DNA of 33,271 bases from contig WHTB01000016.1 in the NCBI GenBank assembly GCA_009379735.1, forward strand, positions 1 to 33,271, read 5' to 3'. A model generated the notes under the pieces. That model had not been told where the DNA came from. It worked only from the letters and a program-made list of their open reading frames with translations, and ran no database searches. This document shows, in pieces, positions 1-6,471 of this stretch; position 1 is the stretch's first letter, and each line of letters opens with the position of its first letter. Origin of the DNA: Propionibacteriales bacterium. Lineage in GTDB: Bacteria > Actinomycetota > Actinomycetes > Propionibacteriales > Nocardioidaceae. The position numbers were made by a program, and so were the translations under genes.

Positions 1-84
1 GAACGCGGCAGCCAGTCGGGCGCGGTAGCGACCGCCGGCGTGTCCGGCGAGCGCACCGTGGGAGTCTCCGTGTCCTGCACCCAT
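1..84 (-). CDS. cation diffusion facilitator, N-terminal fragment (cut by window edge)
   Basis: Only the first 28 codons are inside the window. They read MGAGHGDSHGALAGHAGG and then RYRARLAAAF. A His/Gly-rich cytoplasmic head followed by a basic stretch entering the first membrane helix is typical of CzcD-type CDF exporters, which move Zn, Cd or Co out of the cell in exchange for protons. The ATG (84-82) overlaps the TGA of the upstream transporter gene as TGATG, so translation is probably coupled and this is the third gene of the ArsR-led operon. The identification rests on the N-terminus only; the membrane domain lies outside the window. Confidence 0.6.
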   Translation of the reverse strand, partial: MGAGHGDSHGALAGHAGGRYRARLAAAF

Positions 85-836
85 CAGTGGCTCTCCTTCT
101 TGAGCTCGCCGAGGGACATGAGCACGGGGCTGTCCGAGGCGGGGCTGCAGCAGCCGTCGTCGCAGCGGGCATCGGATTCGGCGCCCCGTGCGCCCGAGCC
201 GGTGGGCGCGCAGCAGCCCTCCCCACGCCAGGCCTCGAGTCCTTCCTTGACCGCGACCGCGGCGATGACCAGGCCGGCGATCGGGTCAGCCCATGACCAG
301 CCGAGGGTCGCGTTGAGGACCAGGCCGACAAGCAGCACGGCCGACAGGTAGGTGCACAGCAGGGTCTGGGTGGAGTCGGCGACGACCGCGTTGGACCCCA
401 GCGCCTTGCCGGTGCGGCGCTGCGCCCATGACAGGAACGGCATGATCACCAACGAGGCCGCTGCCAACCCGATGCCGACCGGCGAGGAGTCCGGGTCGTG
501 CCCGCTCACCAGAGCTCGAACCGATTCGAACGTCACGTAAGCGGCGAGGGCGAAGAACGAGAATGCCATCAGCCGCAGTGCCAGTCGTTCCCGGGACTCG
601 GGCAACCGGTGGCGGAACTGCCACAGGATGATGACCCCGCTGGAGACCTCGACCACGGAGTCCAAGCCGAATCCGACCAGGGCGACGGAACCGGCCGCGA
701 GGCCGGCGGTGATCGCGATGATCGCTTCAATGACGTTGTAAGTCACCGAGGCAGCGGCCAATTGCTGCGCACGACGTTCCAGCCTTGCCTTCTCGGTTGC
801 GTCGAGGATCGGATGGGTGTGCACGTGGGCGCTCAT
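84..836 (-). CDS. CDF-like cation transporter with Cys-rich C-terminal tail
   Basis: This is a 250-residue membrane protein of the short cation-transporter group related to CDF exporters. It is probably a heavy-metal exporter in the cytoplasmic membrane. Several hydrophobic helices are visible; one carries the acidic GFGLDSVVEVSSG motif and a later one ADSTQTLLCTYL, which correspond to the two metal-binding helices of the CDF fold. The normal cytoplasmic CDF domain is absent. It is replaced by a short tail with two Cys pairs (GEGCCAP and DDGCCSP), a likely soft-metal binding site. The ATG at 836 is chosen because it overlaps the stop of the ArsR gene as ATGA. An upstream in-frame start at 875 would lie inside the ArsR gene. 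It is the second gene of an ArsR-CDF-CDF operon, so Cd, Pb or Zn is the likely substrate; which metal is inference. Confidence 0.85.
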   Translation of the reverse strand: MSAHVHTHPILDATEKARLERRAQQLAAASVTYNVIEAIIAITAGLAAGSVALVGFGLDSVVEVSSGVIILWQFRHRLPESRERLALRLMAFSFFALAAYVTFESVRALVSGHDPDSSPVGIGLAAASLVIMPFLSWAQRRTGKALGSNAVVADSTQTLLCTYLSAVLLVGLVLNATLGWSWADPIAGLVIAAVAVKEGLEAWRGEGCCAPTGSGARGAESDARCDDGCCSPASDSPVLMSLGELKKESH

Positions 837-1216
837 GACGCGACCACCGAGGTGGCGACGCCGAAGTTCGGGCACAGCGTGACGGCGTCACCGGTCTCGG
901 CGAGCAGCCGCTCGGCGGCGGAAAGCAACTCCATGACGGTGTCGGTGTGGTTCAACGACCACATCGAGGCCCGGCCCTCCGGACGGGAGGTCACCAGCCC
1001 GCAGTCCTTGAGGCAGGCAAGGTGCTTCGAGACCGTGGACTGCGCGAGGCCGAGGTGATCGGTCAGGTCCACCACGCGGTGCTCGCCCAGCGCGAGGTGT
1101 CGCACGATCGCCAGCCGCGAGGGGTCGGAGAAGCCGTGGAACAGGCAGGCCGCCGCCGTGAGCGCCGCGCGCTCGTCGGGGACGGTCGTCTCGCCGTTCA
1201 TCGCTTTCATCGTCAT
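833..1216 (-). CDS. ArsR/SmtB-family metal-sensing repressor, CmtR-like
   Basis: This 127-residue winged-helix repressor has the ArsR signature FSDPSRLAIVRHLALGEH (about residues 29-46). The recognition helix region LAQSTVSKHLACLKDCGLV follows at 57-75. Cys68 and Cys72, four residues apart in the recognition helix, and a Cys115 in the C-terminal helix reproduce the Cys-x3-Cys plus distal Cys ligand set of mycobacterial CmtR, a Cd(II)/Pb(II) sensor. An extra Cys24 is present. Its stop overlaps the start of the transporter gene, so it very likely represses its own operon and releases on metal binding. The ATG at 1216 follows a TAACAT hexamer by six bases, consistent with a leaderless transcript; ATGs at codons 3 and 6 are alternatives. 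The family call is secure, while the metal identity is inferred from ligand spacing. Confidence 0.9.
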   Translation of the reverse strand: MTMKAMNGETTVPDERAALTAAACLFHGFSDPSRLAIVRHLALGEHRVVDLTDHLGLAQSTVSKHLACLKDCGLVTSRPEGRASMWSLNHTDTVMELLSAAERLLAETGDAVTLCPNFGVATSVVAS

Positions 1217-1228
1217 ACGGCGATGTTA
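1217..1228 (-). promoter_or_regulatory. candidate leaderless promoter (-10) of the ArsR-CDF operon
   Basis: On the minus strand TAACAT (1228-1223) is followed by six bases and then the ATG of the ArsR gene. This is the spacing expected when transcription starts at the initiation codon, a common actinobacterial arrangement. There is no convincing Shine-Dalgarno sequence. The -35 hexamer and a repressor operator are not obvious. Confidence 0.4.
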
Positions 1229-1235
1229 TCCGACT

Positions 1236-1706
1236 TCAGCCGTCGTTCGTCAACCGAGCGGCCAAAGTTCTTGGGCATCCCTCGCCACGACCCGCCCGGT
1301 CAGCCGGGTGGCGCTGGTGGTCGAGCCATGATCTCTTGCCGTGGCCTGATCCGCGGTGCATCACGACCGAGGTCCCTCGCAGCCGTTCCTCCGCCTCCCG
1401 GCCGCAGCGCGCGCAGATCGCGGGAAACGCGAGGGCCTTCGGGCTGCCCCGGAGCGTCACCCGCTCCCACGACGGATCCAGCCCGGCGTCCCGGTACTGC
1501 GGGGTCGAAGCGCTCCACGGTGATCTCCTGCCCGTGCCCGACGCTGGCCTGGAACGCAGTCAGTCGGCGAGCGCGGCGCGTGCCAAGGTGACCGCTTCCC
1601 GAAGCGAGCTAAGGACCCGCGCTGGCGTGTAGGGCTCACGCGTAGTCGCGACGTGGAGCGTTTGCCGAGTTCTTCTCCCGCGATCTCGGCGAGAGTCGAG
1701 CAGCGG
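1236..1706 (-). pseudogene. decayed coding sequence with CxxC motif, multiple frameshifts
   Basis: No single reading frame spans this stretch, but successive frames of the minus strand keep a strongly G/C third position and join into plausible protein. LAEIAGEELGKRSTSRLR comes first, then VLSSLREAVTLARAALAD, then LTAFQASVGHGQEITVERFD. The last segment is YRDAGLDPSWERVTLRGS, then ALAFPAICARCGREAEERLR. The frame changes fall near 1640, 1565 and 1506. The CARCG pair suggests a small zinc site. I do not recognise the family. The reading is inference from codon bias and continuity and could be wrong in detail. The alternative is non-coding GC-rich sequence. Confidence 0.3.
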
Positions 1707-1733
1707 CCCGATTGGGCGATGGACCGCCCTGAG

Positions 1734-1847
1734 TTAGGCGAGGACCAGAACGATGACCGCCATCGACGCGACGCCGACAACGATGGCAAGGATCGCGTGG
1801 GCGCGCGGCGGCGGTGCGGGCCGCCCGTCGAAGATCGCAGCTTCCAC
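1734..1847 (-). CDS. possible small membrane peptide
   Basis: A short minus-strand frame beginning at GTG 1847 (or TTG 1853) encodes about 37 residues. The head EAAIFDGRPAPPPRAHA is followed by one hydrophobic helix (AILAIVVGVASMAVIVLVLA) that runs to a TAA stop at 1734. The short Pro-rich head plus a single helix is the pattern of a small single-pass membrane protein. It lies just downstream of the sensor kinase gene on the same strand, so it may be co-transcribed with it. No good ribosome binding site is visible, so the call is tentative. Confidence 0.3.
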   Translation of the reverse strand: MEAAIFDGRPAPPPRAHAILAIVVGVASMAVIVLVLA

Positions 1848-1902
1848 ACCCAATGAGTTCGGCCCTGATGCACGCGATCCGAGGTGCACCAAGGCTCGCG
1901 CG

Positions 1903-3285
1903 TCACTCGTCGAACGGTGTCGCCGTCGCCGTTGCCTCGTAGGGCAGCATCAGCACGAAACGGGCCCCCCGCGCGCCGGCCTGCACGGAGAGGCTCCCGC
2001 TGTGTGCTGCGGTGATCTCGCGGGCGATCGCCAGCCCAAGGCCGGTGCCACCACTGGCGCGGGTGCGGCTCTCATCGAGGCGCACGAACCGTTCGAAGAC
2101 GCGTTCGCGGTCGGCCTCGGGGATGCCTGGCCCGTCGTCCTGGACCGCGAGCTCGACGTTGTTGCCGCGGATCTGCAGACTGAGGTCGACGTGACTCGCG
2201 GCGTGCCGCGCGGCGTTATCGGCCAGGTTGCGCAGTGCCCGGGCGAGCTGGACTGGATCACCTTGGATGCGCACTGGCGGCGCCGCCACGGTCACGGTGA
2301 GGGTGCCGAGCTTGGCTAGTCGCCCTGCCTCCTGGTTGAGGAGATCGTCGAGGTCGACGTCGGCAGATCGGACCGTGAGTCCGTGTTCGTCTGCCCGAGC
2401 AAGTAGAAGCAGATCTGCGACCAGGTGGTCGAGGCGGTCGAGTTCGGCGAGCACGTCGCGGCTGGTCGCGGTGAAGTCGCGGCTCTCGGGGTGCAGGGCC
2501 GCGATCTCATGGGCGGCCCGGATGGTAGCCAACGGGCTGCGCAGCTCGTGGGAGGCGTCCCCGACGAACCGGCGCTGCCGCTCGCTACCGGCCTGAAGTC
2601 GCTCGAGCATCGCGTTCATCGTCACCGCCAGCCGGGCGATCTCGTCGTCGCCGTCAGGTACGGGCACCCGCGCATCCAGTTCTGAGGTTCCCTGGACCTG
2701 CGCGACCCGGGTCCGGATGGCCTCGACCGGAGCAAGTGCCCGACCAGCAAGCCAGTAGGACGCCAGCGCAACCCCCAGCAGGACCACGGGATAGCCGATC
2801 AGCAGCAGCGTGACCACCACGGCTGTTGACTGTCCGACCAGTTCAAGGCTTTGCGCGACCAGCACCACCACCGGACCGTCCGGACCCGAGACTCCGCGGG
2901 CGACCACCACGAAGTCCTCGCCCTCACCGATGGGCAACGCAGTCGAGCGGATGGTGCTGGTTGAGCCGGGGTCTGGTCGGGCGTCGATGACCGGCGGTTC
3001 TCCCTCCACGGAGGGGCTCGAGGCGAGGACGTTCCCGGAAGCGTCGACGATCTGTACCAAGGACTGGTCCCCGGCGCCGGCCGCGAGGTCAGCGCCTGCC
3101 CCGTCCCGAGCGACCTGCGTGGCGATGTCGCTGGCCTGCTGTTGCGCGGCTTCGGTGATGGAGGCTTCGAGCTGCTGCCGCTGGGCGAACGCGAACGCCA
3201 GCGCCGCGACGGCCAAGAAGATCGCGACGGCGAGAGTGGCTGCCGCGGTGGTCCGCCACCGCACCCCGCGGAACCTCCCCCTCAT
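1903..3285 (-). CDS. two-component sensor histidine kinase (HAMP-HisKA-HATPase)
   Basis: This 460-residue membrane kinase has one N-terminal transmembrane helix (about residues 11-34) and an extracytoplasmic sensing domain (about 35-150). A second helix (about 153-181) leads into a HAMP linker. The H-box is FVGDASHELRSPL with phospho-accepting His246. The ATPase domain follows, with the N-box around NLADNAARHA (353-362), DDGPGIP (383-389) and GGTGLGLAIARE (412-423). All catalytic motifs are intact. The ATG at 3285 overlaps the regulator stop as ATGA; the frame remains open further upstream only inside the regulator gene. The partner is the OmpR-type regulator directly upstream. The signal is unknown. 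The divergent genes and shared upstream repeats suggest that it controls the phosphatase, acidic protein and ABC block. Confidence 0.95.
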   Translation of the reverse strand: MRGRFRGVRWRTTAAATLAVAIFLAVAALAFAFAQRQQLEASITEAAQQQASDIATQVARDGAGADLAAGAGDQSLVQIVDASGNVLASSPSVEGEPPVIDARPDPGSTSTIRSTALPIGEGEDFVVVARGVSGPDGPVVVLVAQSLELVGQSTAVVVTLLLIGYPVVLLGVALASYWLAGRALAPVEAIRTRVAQVQGTSELDARVPVPDGDDEIARLAVTMNAMLERLQAGSERQRRFVGDASHELRSPLATIRAAHEIAALHPESRDFTATSRDVLAELDRLDHLVADLLLLARADEHGLTVRSADVDLDDLLNQEAGRLAKLGTLTVTVAAPPVRIQGDPVQLARALRNLADNAARHAASHVDLSLQIRGNNVELAVQDDGPGIPEADRERVFERFVRLDESRTRASGGTGLGLAIAREITAAHSGSLSVQAGARGARFVLMLPYEATATATPFDE

Positions 3286-3968
3286 CGGTCCCCAGCTCCT
3301 TGCCCGGTGAGGCGGTAGCCCACGCCGCGGACCGTCTGGATCGACTGGCGGCCGAAGGGGTGGTCGATCTTGCGGCGCAGGTAGCCGACGTAGACCTCGA
3401 CGACGTTCTCGTCGCCTTCGTAGTTCAGGTCCCACACGGCCTGGAGGATCTCCAGCTTGGAGACCACGTCCCCGGGGTGGCGCATCAGGAAGTGCAGCAA
3501 CCCGAACTCCCGGGGGGTCAGGTCGATCTGGGTCTCGCCGCGCCGAACGACCCTGCTGGCCGGGTCGAGCGTCAGGTCGCCCACCGTCAAGACGGTGGGA
3601 CGCTCGGGCGCACCACGCCGTGCCAGTGCCCGGAGCCGTGCCACAAGGACGACGAAGGAGAACGGTTTCGTCAGGTAGTCGTCGGCCCCGAGGTCGAAGG
3701 CGTCGACCTGGTCGTACTCCCCGTCCTTGGCGGTCAACATCAGCACCGGTGTCCACACACCGGCCTCCCGCATGCCCCGGCACACGTTGTACCCGTTCAA
3801 CGAGGGCAGCATGATGTCGAGAATGATCACGTCGTAGTTCCGGGTCTGCGCGTGCTCGAGCCCCTCAGCGCCGTCATGCACGAGGTCGACGACGAAGCCC
3901 TCGGCGACCAGACCCCGCGCCACGGTCACTGCGAGACGGACCTCGTCCTCGACCATCAGTACCCGCAC
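3282..3968 (-). CDS. OmpR/PhoB-family response regulator
   Basis: With a GTG start at 3968 the product is 228 residues. The receiver domain has acidic Glu7/Asp8, phospho-acceptor Asp51 (IILDIMLP), Thr79 and Lys101 (LTKPF). A winged-helix DNA-binding domain ends in VEVYVGYLRRKID and TVRGVGYRL. I prefer GTG 3968 over ATG 3998 because an AAGGTAGG ribosome binding site precedes it and it gives the standard receiver numbering. It forms an operon with the kinase (ATGA overlap). A repeat pair matching those before two divergent genes lies just upstream (4012-4032), so autoregulation is likely. The regulon assignment is inference. Confidence 0.95.
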   Translation of the reverse strand: MRVLMVEDEVRLAVTVARGLVAEGFVVDLVHDGAEGLEHAQTRNYDVIILDIMLPSLNGYNVCRGMREAGVWTPVLMLTAKDGEYDQVDAFDLGADDYLTKPFSFVVLVARLRALARRGAPERPTVLTVGDLTLDPASRVVRRGETQIDLTPREFGLLHFLMRHPGDVVSKLEILQAVWDLNYEGDENVVEVYVGYLRRKIDHPFGRQSIQTVRGVGYRLTGQGAGDR

Positions 3969-4011
3969 CGCTGACCTACCTTCCCTGTCGGCTCCCATCT
4001 TGTCGGGTCAA

Positions 4012-4032
4012 GGCTGAGGACACGCTGTGAAG
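4012..4032 (-). promoter_or_regulatory. candidate response-regulator box upstream of the regulator gene
   Basis: The minus strand reads CTTCACAGC, four bases, then CCTCAGCC. The same two elements (TCACAGC and CCTCAG) occur on the plus strand before the phosphatase gene (4061-4078) and the acidic-protein gene (5121-5148). TCACAGC-type direct repeats are known targets of PhoP-like OmpR regulators in mycobacteria. Position and repetition suggest the site binds the regulator encoded here. Confidence 0.4.
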
Positions 4033-4060
4033 AGGCGCGGCGACGTCGGGCGGATCCGTT

Positions 4061-4098
4061 CCTCAGGGTCCTCACAGCCACCGAGGCGCACCCTGAGG
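4061..4098 (+). promoter_or_regulatory. candidate response-regulator box upstream of the phosphatase gene
   Basis: Direct repeats CCTCAGGGT (4061-4069) and CCTCACAGC (4070-4078) abut each other. The first is also an inverted repeat with ACCCTGAGG (4090-4098). The layout closely resembles the repeats before the acidic-protein gene. It lies about 85-120 bases upstream of the phosphatase start, suitable for an activator. Binding by the adjacent OmpR-type regulator is inference. Confidence 0.45.
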
Positions 4099-4182
4099 GG
4101 TTACTGCTCACGCGAGGGGATCTGTCGTGGCGGTCACCGAACTGGTGCGCTCCGAGTCGGCCGGAAGAAGGATCAACCCACC

Positions 4183-5082
4183 TTGAACAAACGAACGGCC
4201 ACTGGCCTCATCGCAGCGCTGACAGCAGCAGGATGCACTGTGGCCGCTCTGCTGGCTCTTGGGCTGACGGGTGACTCGACGTCGTCCAGCGAGCTTCCGA
4301 GAACCTCGGTCCCGGCTTTTCCGGATGCGACGCTGACCCGTGTTGCCGTGGCGGGCGACACCGGTACCGGGCCGGGCAGCGCCATCGAAGGGACTGTCAG
4401 GGCCATGGTCGGCCAGCATCGGCAGCGTGCCTACGACGGACTGGTCCTGTTGGGTGACCTGATCTACCCCGAGGGCGATGCGGATCAGGCCCCCGCGAGG
4501 ATCACCGACGTCTTCGCGCCGCTGACCAGTCAAGGTGTCCGTCTCGTGCCCGTGCTGGGCAACCACGACTACATGAGTGACGAGCAGGCCGAGATCCTCA
4601 CCGAGGTCGGGCGCGAACGGACCTGGTACGCCGATCAGGTCGGGATAGTCCGCATCGTCGTCCTCGACACCGAGCAAGTGGACGACCCCAGGCAAACCGT
4701 CTGGTTGCAAGAAACTCTCGACTCGCCGACGGACGCTGCCTGGACGATCGTCGCGATGCACAAGCCGGCCTACTCCGCCGGTATGCACGGCTCCGACCAG
4801 GCAATCCAGAACGAGTGGGTCCCGCTCTTCGAGCGATACGACGTTCCGCTGGTCCTCGCCGGACACGACCACGACTACCAACGGTCCAAGCCCATCGGCG
4901 GGGTCACCTATCTCGTCTCCGGCGGCGCAGCGACACTGCGCCCCACCGGGCGTGAACCCTTCACCGAGGTCAGCACCTCGACCCTTCACTACGTCGACAT
5001 CCTCGCCGCGCGGGATCGCCTGACACTGCGTGCGATCGACCAGTCCGGGATGCTTTTCGACTCCGTGGAGCTGACGCCGTAG
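4183..5082 (+). CDS. purple-acid-phosphatase-like metallophosphoesterase, membrane-anchored or secreted
   Basis: This calcineurin-like phosphoesterase of 299 residues starts at TTG 4183. An AGAAGGA ribosome binding site sits about 11 bases upstream, and an N-terminal hydrophobic helix (about residues 8-29) would anchor or export it. The five metal motifs are all present in order: GDTG (Asp59), GDLIYPEGD (Asp92, Tyr95), GNHD (Asn127, His128), MHKP (His193) and GHDHDYQR (His228, His230). The Tyr in the second block is the purple acid phosphatase ligand, so an Fe/metal phosphomonoesterase acting outside the membrane is likely; the substrate is unknown. The frame is open upstream to 4027, but that stretch holds the regulatory repeats and looks non-coding. 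It stands divergent to the two-component genes and is probably controlled by them. Confidence 0.9.
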   Translation: MNKRTATGLIAALTAAGCTVAALLALGLTGDSTSSSELPRTSVPAFPDATLTRVAVAGDTGTGPGSAIEGTVRAMVGQHRQRAYDGLVLLGDLIYPEGDADQAPARITDVFAPLTSQGVRLVPVLGNHDYMSDEQAEILTEVGRERTWYADQVGIVRIVVLDTEQVDDPRQTVWLQETLDSPTDAAWTIVAMHKPAYSAGMHGSDQAIQNEWVPLFERYDVPLVLAGHDHDYQRSKPIGGVTYLVSGGAATLRPTGREPFTEVSTSTLHYVDILAARDRLTLRAIDQSGMLFDSVELTP

Positions 5083-5110
5083 CGACGGGCGCCGTGTCCT
5101 GGCGGGTGCG

Positions 5111-5148
5111 CTGAGGAACCCCTCAGGATTCCTCAGCCTCCTCACAGC
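5111..5148 (+). promoter_or_regulatory. candidate response-regulator box upstream of the acidic-protein gene
   Basis: Three tandem elements lie in a row: CCTCAGGATT (5121-5130), CCTCAGCCT (5131-5139) and CCTCACAGC (5140-5148). CTGAGGAA (5111-5118) pairs with TTCCTCAG (5129-5136). It shares the CCTCAG and CCTCACAGC elements, with 9-10 base periodicity, with the site before the phosphatase. It lies about 60 bases before the acidic-protein ATG, an operator-like position. Confidence 0.5.
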
Positions 5149-5209
5149 GGCCCACCGGCAGTCTGAAGTCACGAGGTCGCAACCGGCGACCACCCACCGA
5201 GGAGACACC

Positions 5210-5581
5210 ATGAGGAATCTCAAGCGCAACGCTGCGATCACCGGGGCGGCCGCGATCCTGGCCGCACTCGGCGTGGGCGGCGCAGTCGCCGCCCAGGCTT
5301 CGGACAACCCGGCCCCGATCGTGCAGCAGTCCGACGGCGACGGCGAGGTCGACGACGCCACCGAGGGCGCCGAGACGGAGTCGCAGGAGGCCGAGGACGG
5401 TCCCAACCAGGGCCCGGACGCCAACCCGAACGAGCCCGGCCACCAGGACGCCGACGAGTCCGGCGAGGCTGAGGGCGCCGAGGGTGCCGAGGAGGCCAAC
5501 GACGGCCCGAACCAGGGCCCGGACGCCAACCCCAACGAGCCCGGCCACCAGGACGCCGACGAGTCCGGCGAGACCGAGTAG
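5210..5581 (+). CDS. secreted acidic protein with a duplicated 24-residue repeat
   Basis: This 123-residue protein has a signal peptide: a basic head MRNLKRN, a hydrophobic core to about residue 27, and AxA-type cleavage near AVAAQA/S. The rest is extremely acidic and without Cys, rich in Asp, Glu, Gly, Pro and Asn. A 24-residue unit beginning DGPNQGPDANPNEPG occurs twice without change (residues 63-86 and 98-121). The protein is probably unfolded until it binds cations or a partner outside the cell; a role as a metal or cationic-peptide sink is only a guess. The start has a clear GAGGAGA ribosome binding site. It sits between the phosphatase and the ABC genes behind a shared regulator-type repeat, and a strong hairpin follows. 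I recognise no family. Confidence 0.75.
   Translation: MRNLKRNAAITGAAAILAALGVGGAVAAQASDNPAPIVQQSDGDGEVDDATEGAETESQEAEDGPNQGPDANPNEPGHQDADESGEAEGAEGAEEANDGPNQGPDANPNEPGHQDADESGETE
5396..5572 (+). repeat. 72-base in-frame tandem-type duplication inside the acidic-protein gene
   Basis: Two copies, 5396-5467 and 5501-5572, encode the same 24 residues. They differ only at scattered synonymous sites (for example GGTCCC versus GGCCCG), so the protein is conserved more strictly than the DNA. A 33-base acidic linker separates the copies. Confidence 0.85.
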
Positions 5582-5631
5582 CCGACCGATCCCCCGTGAG
5601 GTCGCTGGCGCCGCCAGCGCGTCGGTACATC

Positions 5632-5667
5632 GGTGGGGCCCGTTGCCACCAGGCAGCGGGCCCCACC
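5632..5667 (+). terminator. strong hairpin between acidic-protein gene and ABC operon
   Basis: GGTGGGGCCCGTTGC (5632-5646) pairs with GCAGCGGGCCCCACC (5653-5667), a 15-base stem with one G-U pair and a six-base loop. No T tract follows, as is common for actinobacterial terminators. A second smaller hairpin, CGCTGGC/GCCAGCG, lies at 5603-5619. Together they probably end or attenuate the upstream transcript. Confidence 0.6.
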
Positions 5668-5736
5668 TCTCCGTCCGGACGCCCCGCTCCGAGACACGCA
5701 CCACAGCCCATCTACCCGCACCGAAGGACGAACGTC

Positions 5737-6471
5737 ATGAGCGAACCTGTGATCGAACTGCGGGGCCTCCAGCACCGTTACGACACCGACCTGGTGCTGC
5801 GCGACGTGGACCTCAAGATCGCGCGAGGCGAGATCTTCGGCTTCCTGGGGCACAACGGCGCCGGCAAGACCACCGCGATGAACATCTTGACCACCCTGCT
5901 CACGCCCACGGGCGGGACCGCGACGATCTGCGGGTACGACGTGGTCACAGACCGGCGTCATGTGACCCGGCAGATCGGCTACCTGCCGGCCGACGTCCGC
6001 ATGTACGGGCACTTGACCGCGGCGGAGAACCTGGAGTTCCTCGCCAAGCTCTCCGGCGTCACCGACGCTCGCACTGCAGCACGGGAGACCCTCGACTACC
6101 TCGGATGTGCCGATCTCGCCAAGCGACGGGTGGGCACTTTCTCCACCGGCATGCGGCAACGGATCGGGATCGCCCAGGCGATCGTGCACCGCCCCCAGGT
6201 GCTGTTCCTCGACGAACCCACCTCCGGCCTGGACCCGATGGGGGTGCGGCAGCTGCGCGAGACCGTGCAGCAGCTCAACCGCGACCTGGGCATGACCGTG
6301 TTCATGAACACCCACCAGCTCAGCGAGGTCTCCAAGGTGTGCACCACGATCGGGGTGCTCAACCACGGCGAGCTCATCTACAACGACAGCATCGAGGCGA
6401 CGCTGCGCCGATTCCCCGATGAGGCCTCGCTCGAAGACATCTATGTCCGTGTCGGCGAGCTCGCGCCATGA
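5737..6471 (+). CDS. ABC transporter ATP-binding protein (ABC-2 type exporter)
   Basis: This 244-residue nucleotide-binding protein powers the two permeases encoded downstream. Walker A is GHNGAGKTT (38-46), the signature FSTGMRQR (135-142) and Walker B VLFLDEP (155-161), followed by the D-loop SGLDP and the switch His193 (NTHQLSE). All catalytic elements are intact. ATG 5737 is chosen for its GAAGGA ribosome binding site; the frame is open further upstream only through the hairpin region. The next gene starts within its last codons (ATGA at 6468). The family (drug, antimicrobial peptide or lipid exporters) does not define the substrate. The neighbouring two-component system suggests envelope stress or peptide defence. 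Confidence 0.93.
   Translation: MSEPVIELRGLQHRYDTDLVLRDVDLKIARGEIFGFLGHNGAGKTTAMNILTTLLTPTGGTATICGYDVVTDRRHVTRQIGYLPADVRMYGHLTAAENLEFLAKLSGVTDARTAARETLDYLGCADLAKRRVGTFSTGMRQRIGIAQAIVHRPQVLFLDEPTSGLDPMGVRQLRETVQQLNRDLGMTVFMNTHQLSEVSKVCTTIGVLNHGELIYNDSIEATLRRFPDEASLEDIYVRVGELAP

Noticed and set aside
5396-5572. Possible CRISPR or mobile repeat because of two near-identical 72-base units
   Set aside because: The units are in frame inside one gene, encode identical peptides and differ only silently, so they are a protein-coding duplication.
4108-6366. A 752-codon open frame on the minus strand
   Set aside because: It runs antisense through the phosphatase, acidic-protein and ABC ATPase genes and is Gly/Val/Asp-rich shadow sequence without any motif; the plus-strand genes have complete catalytic motifs.
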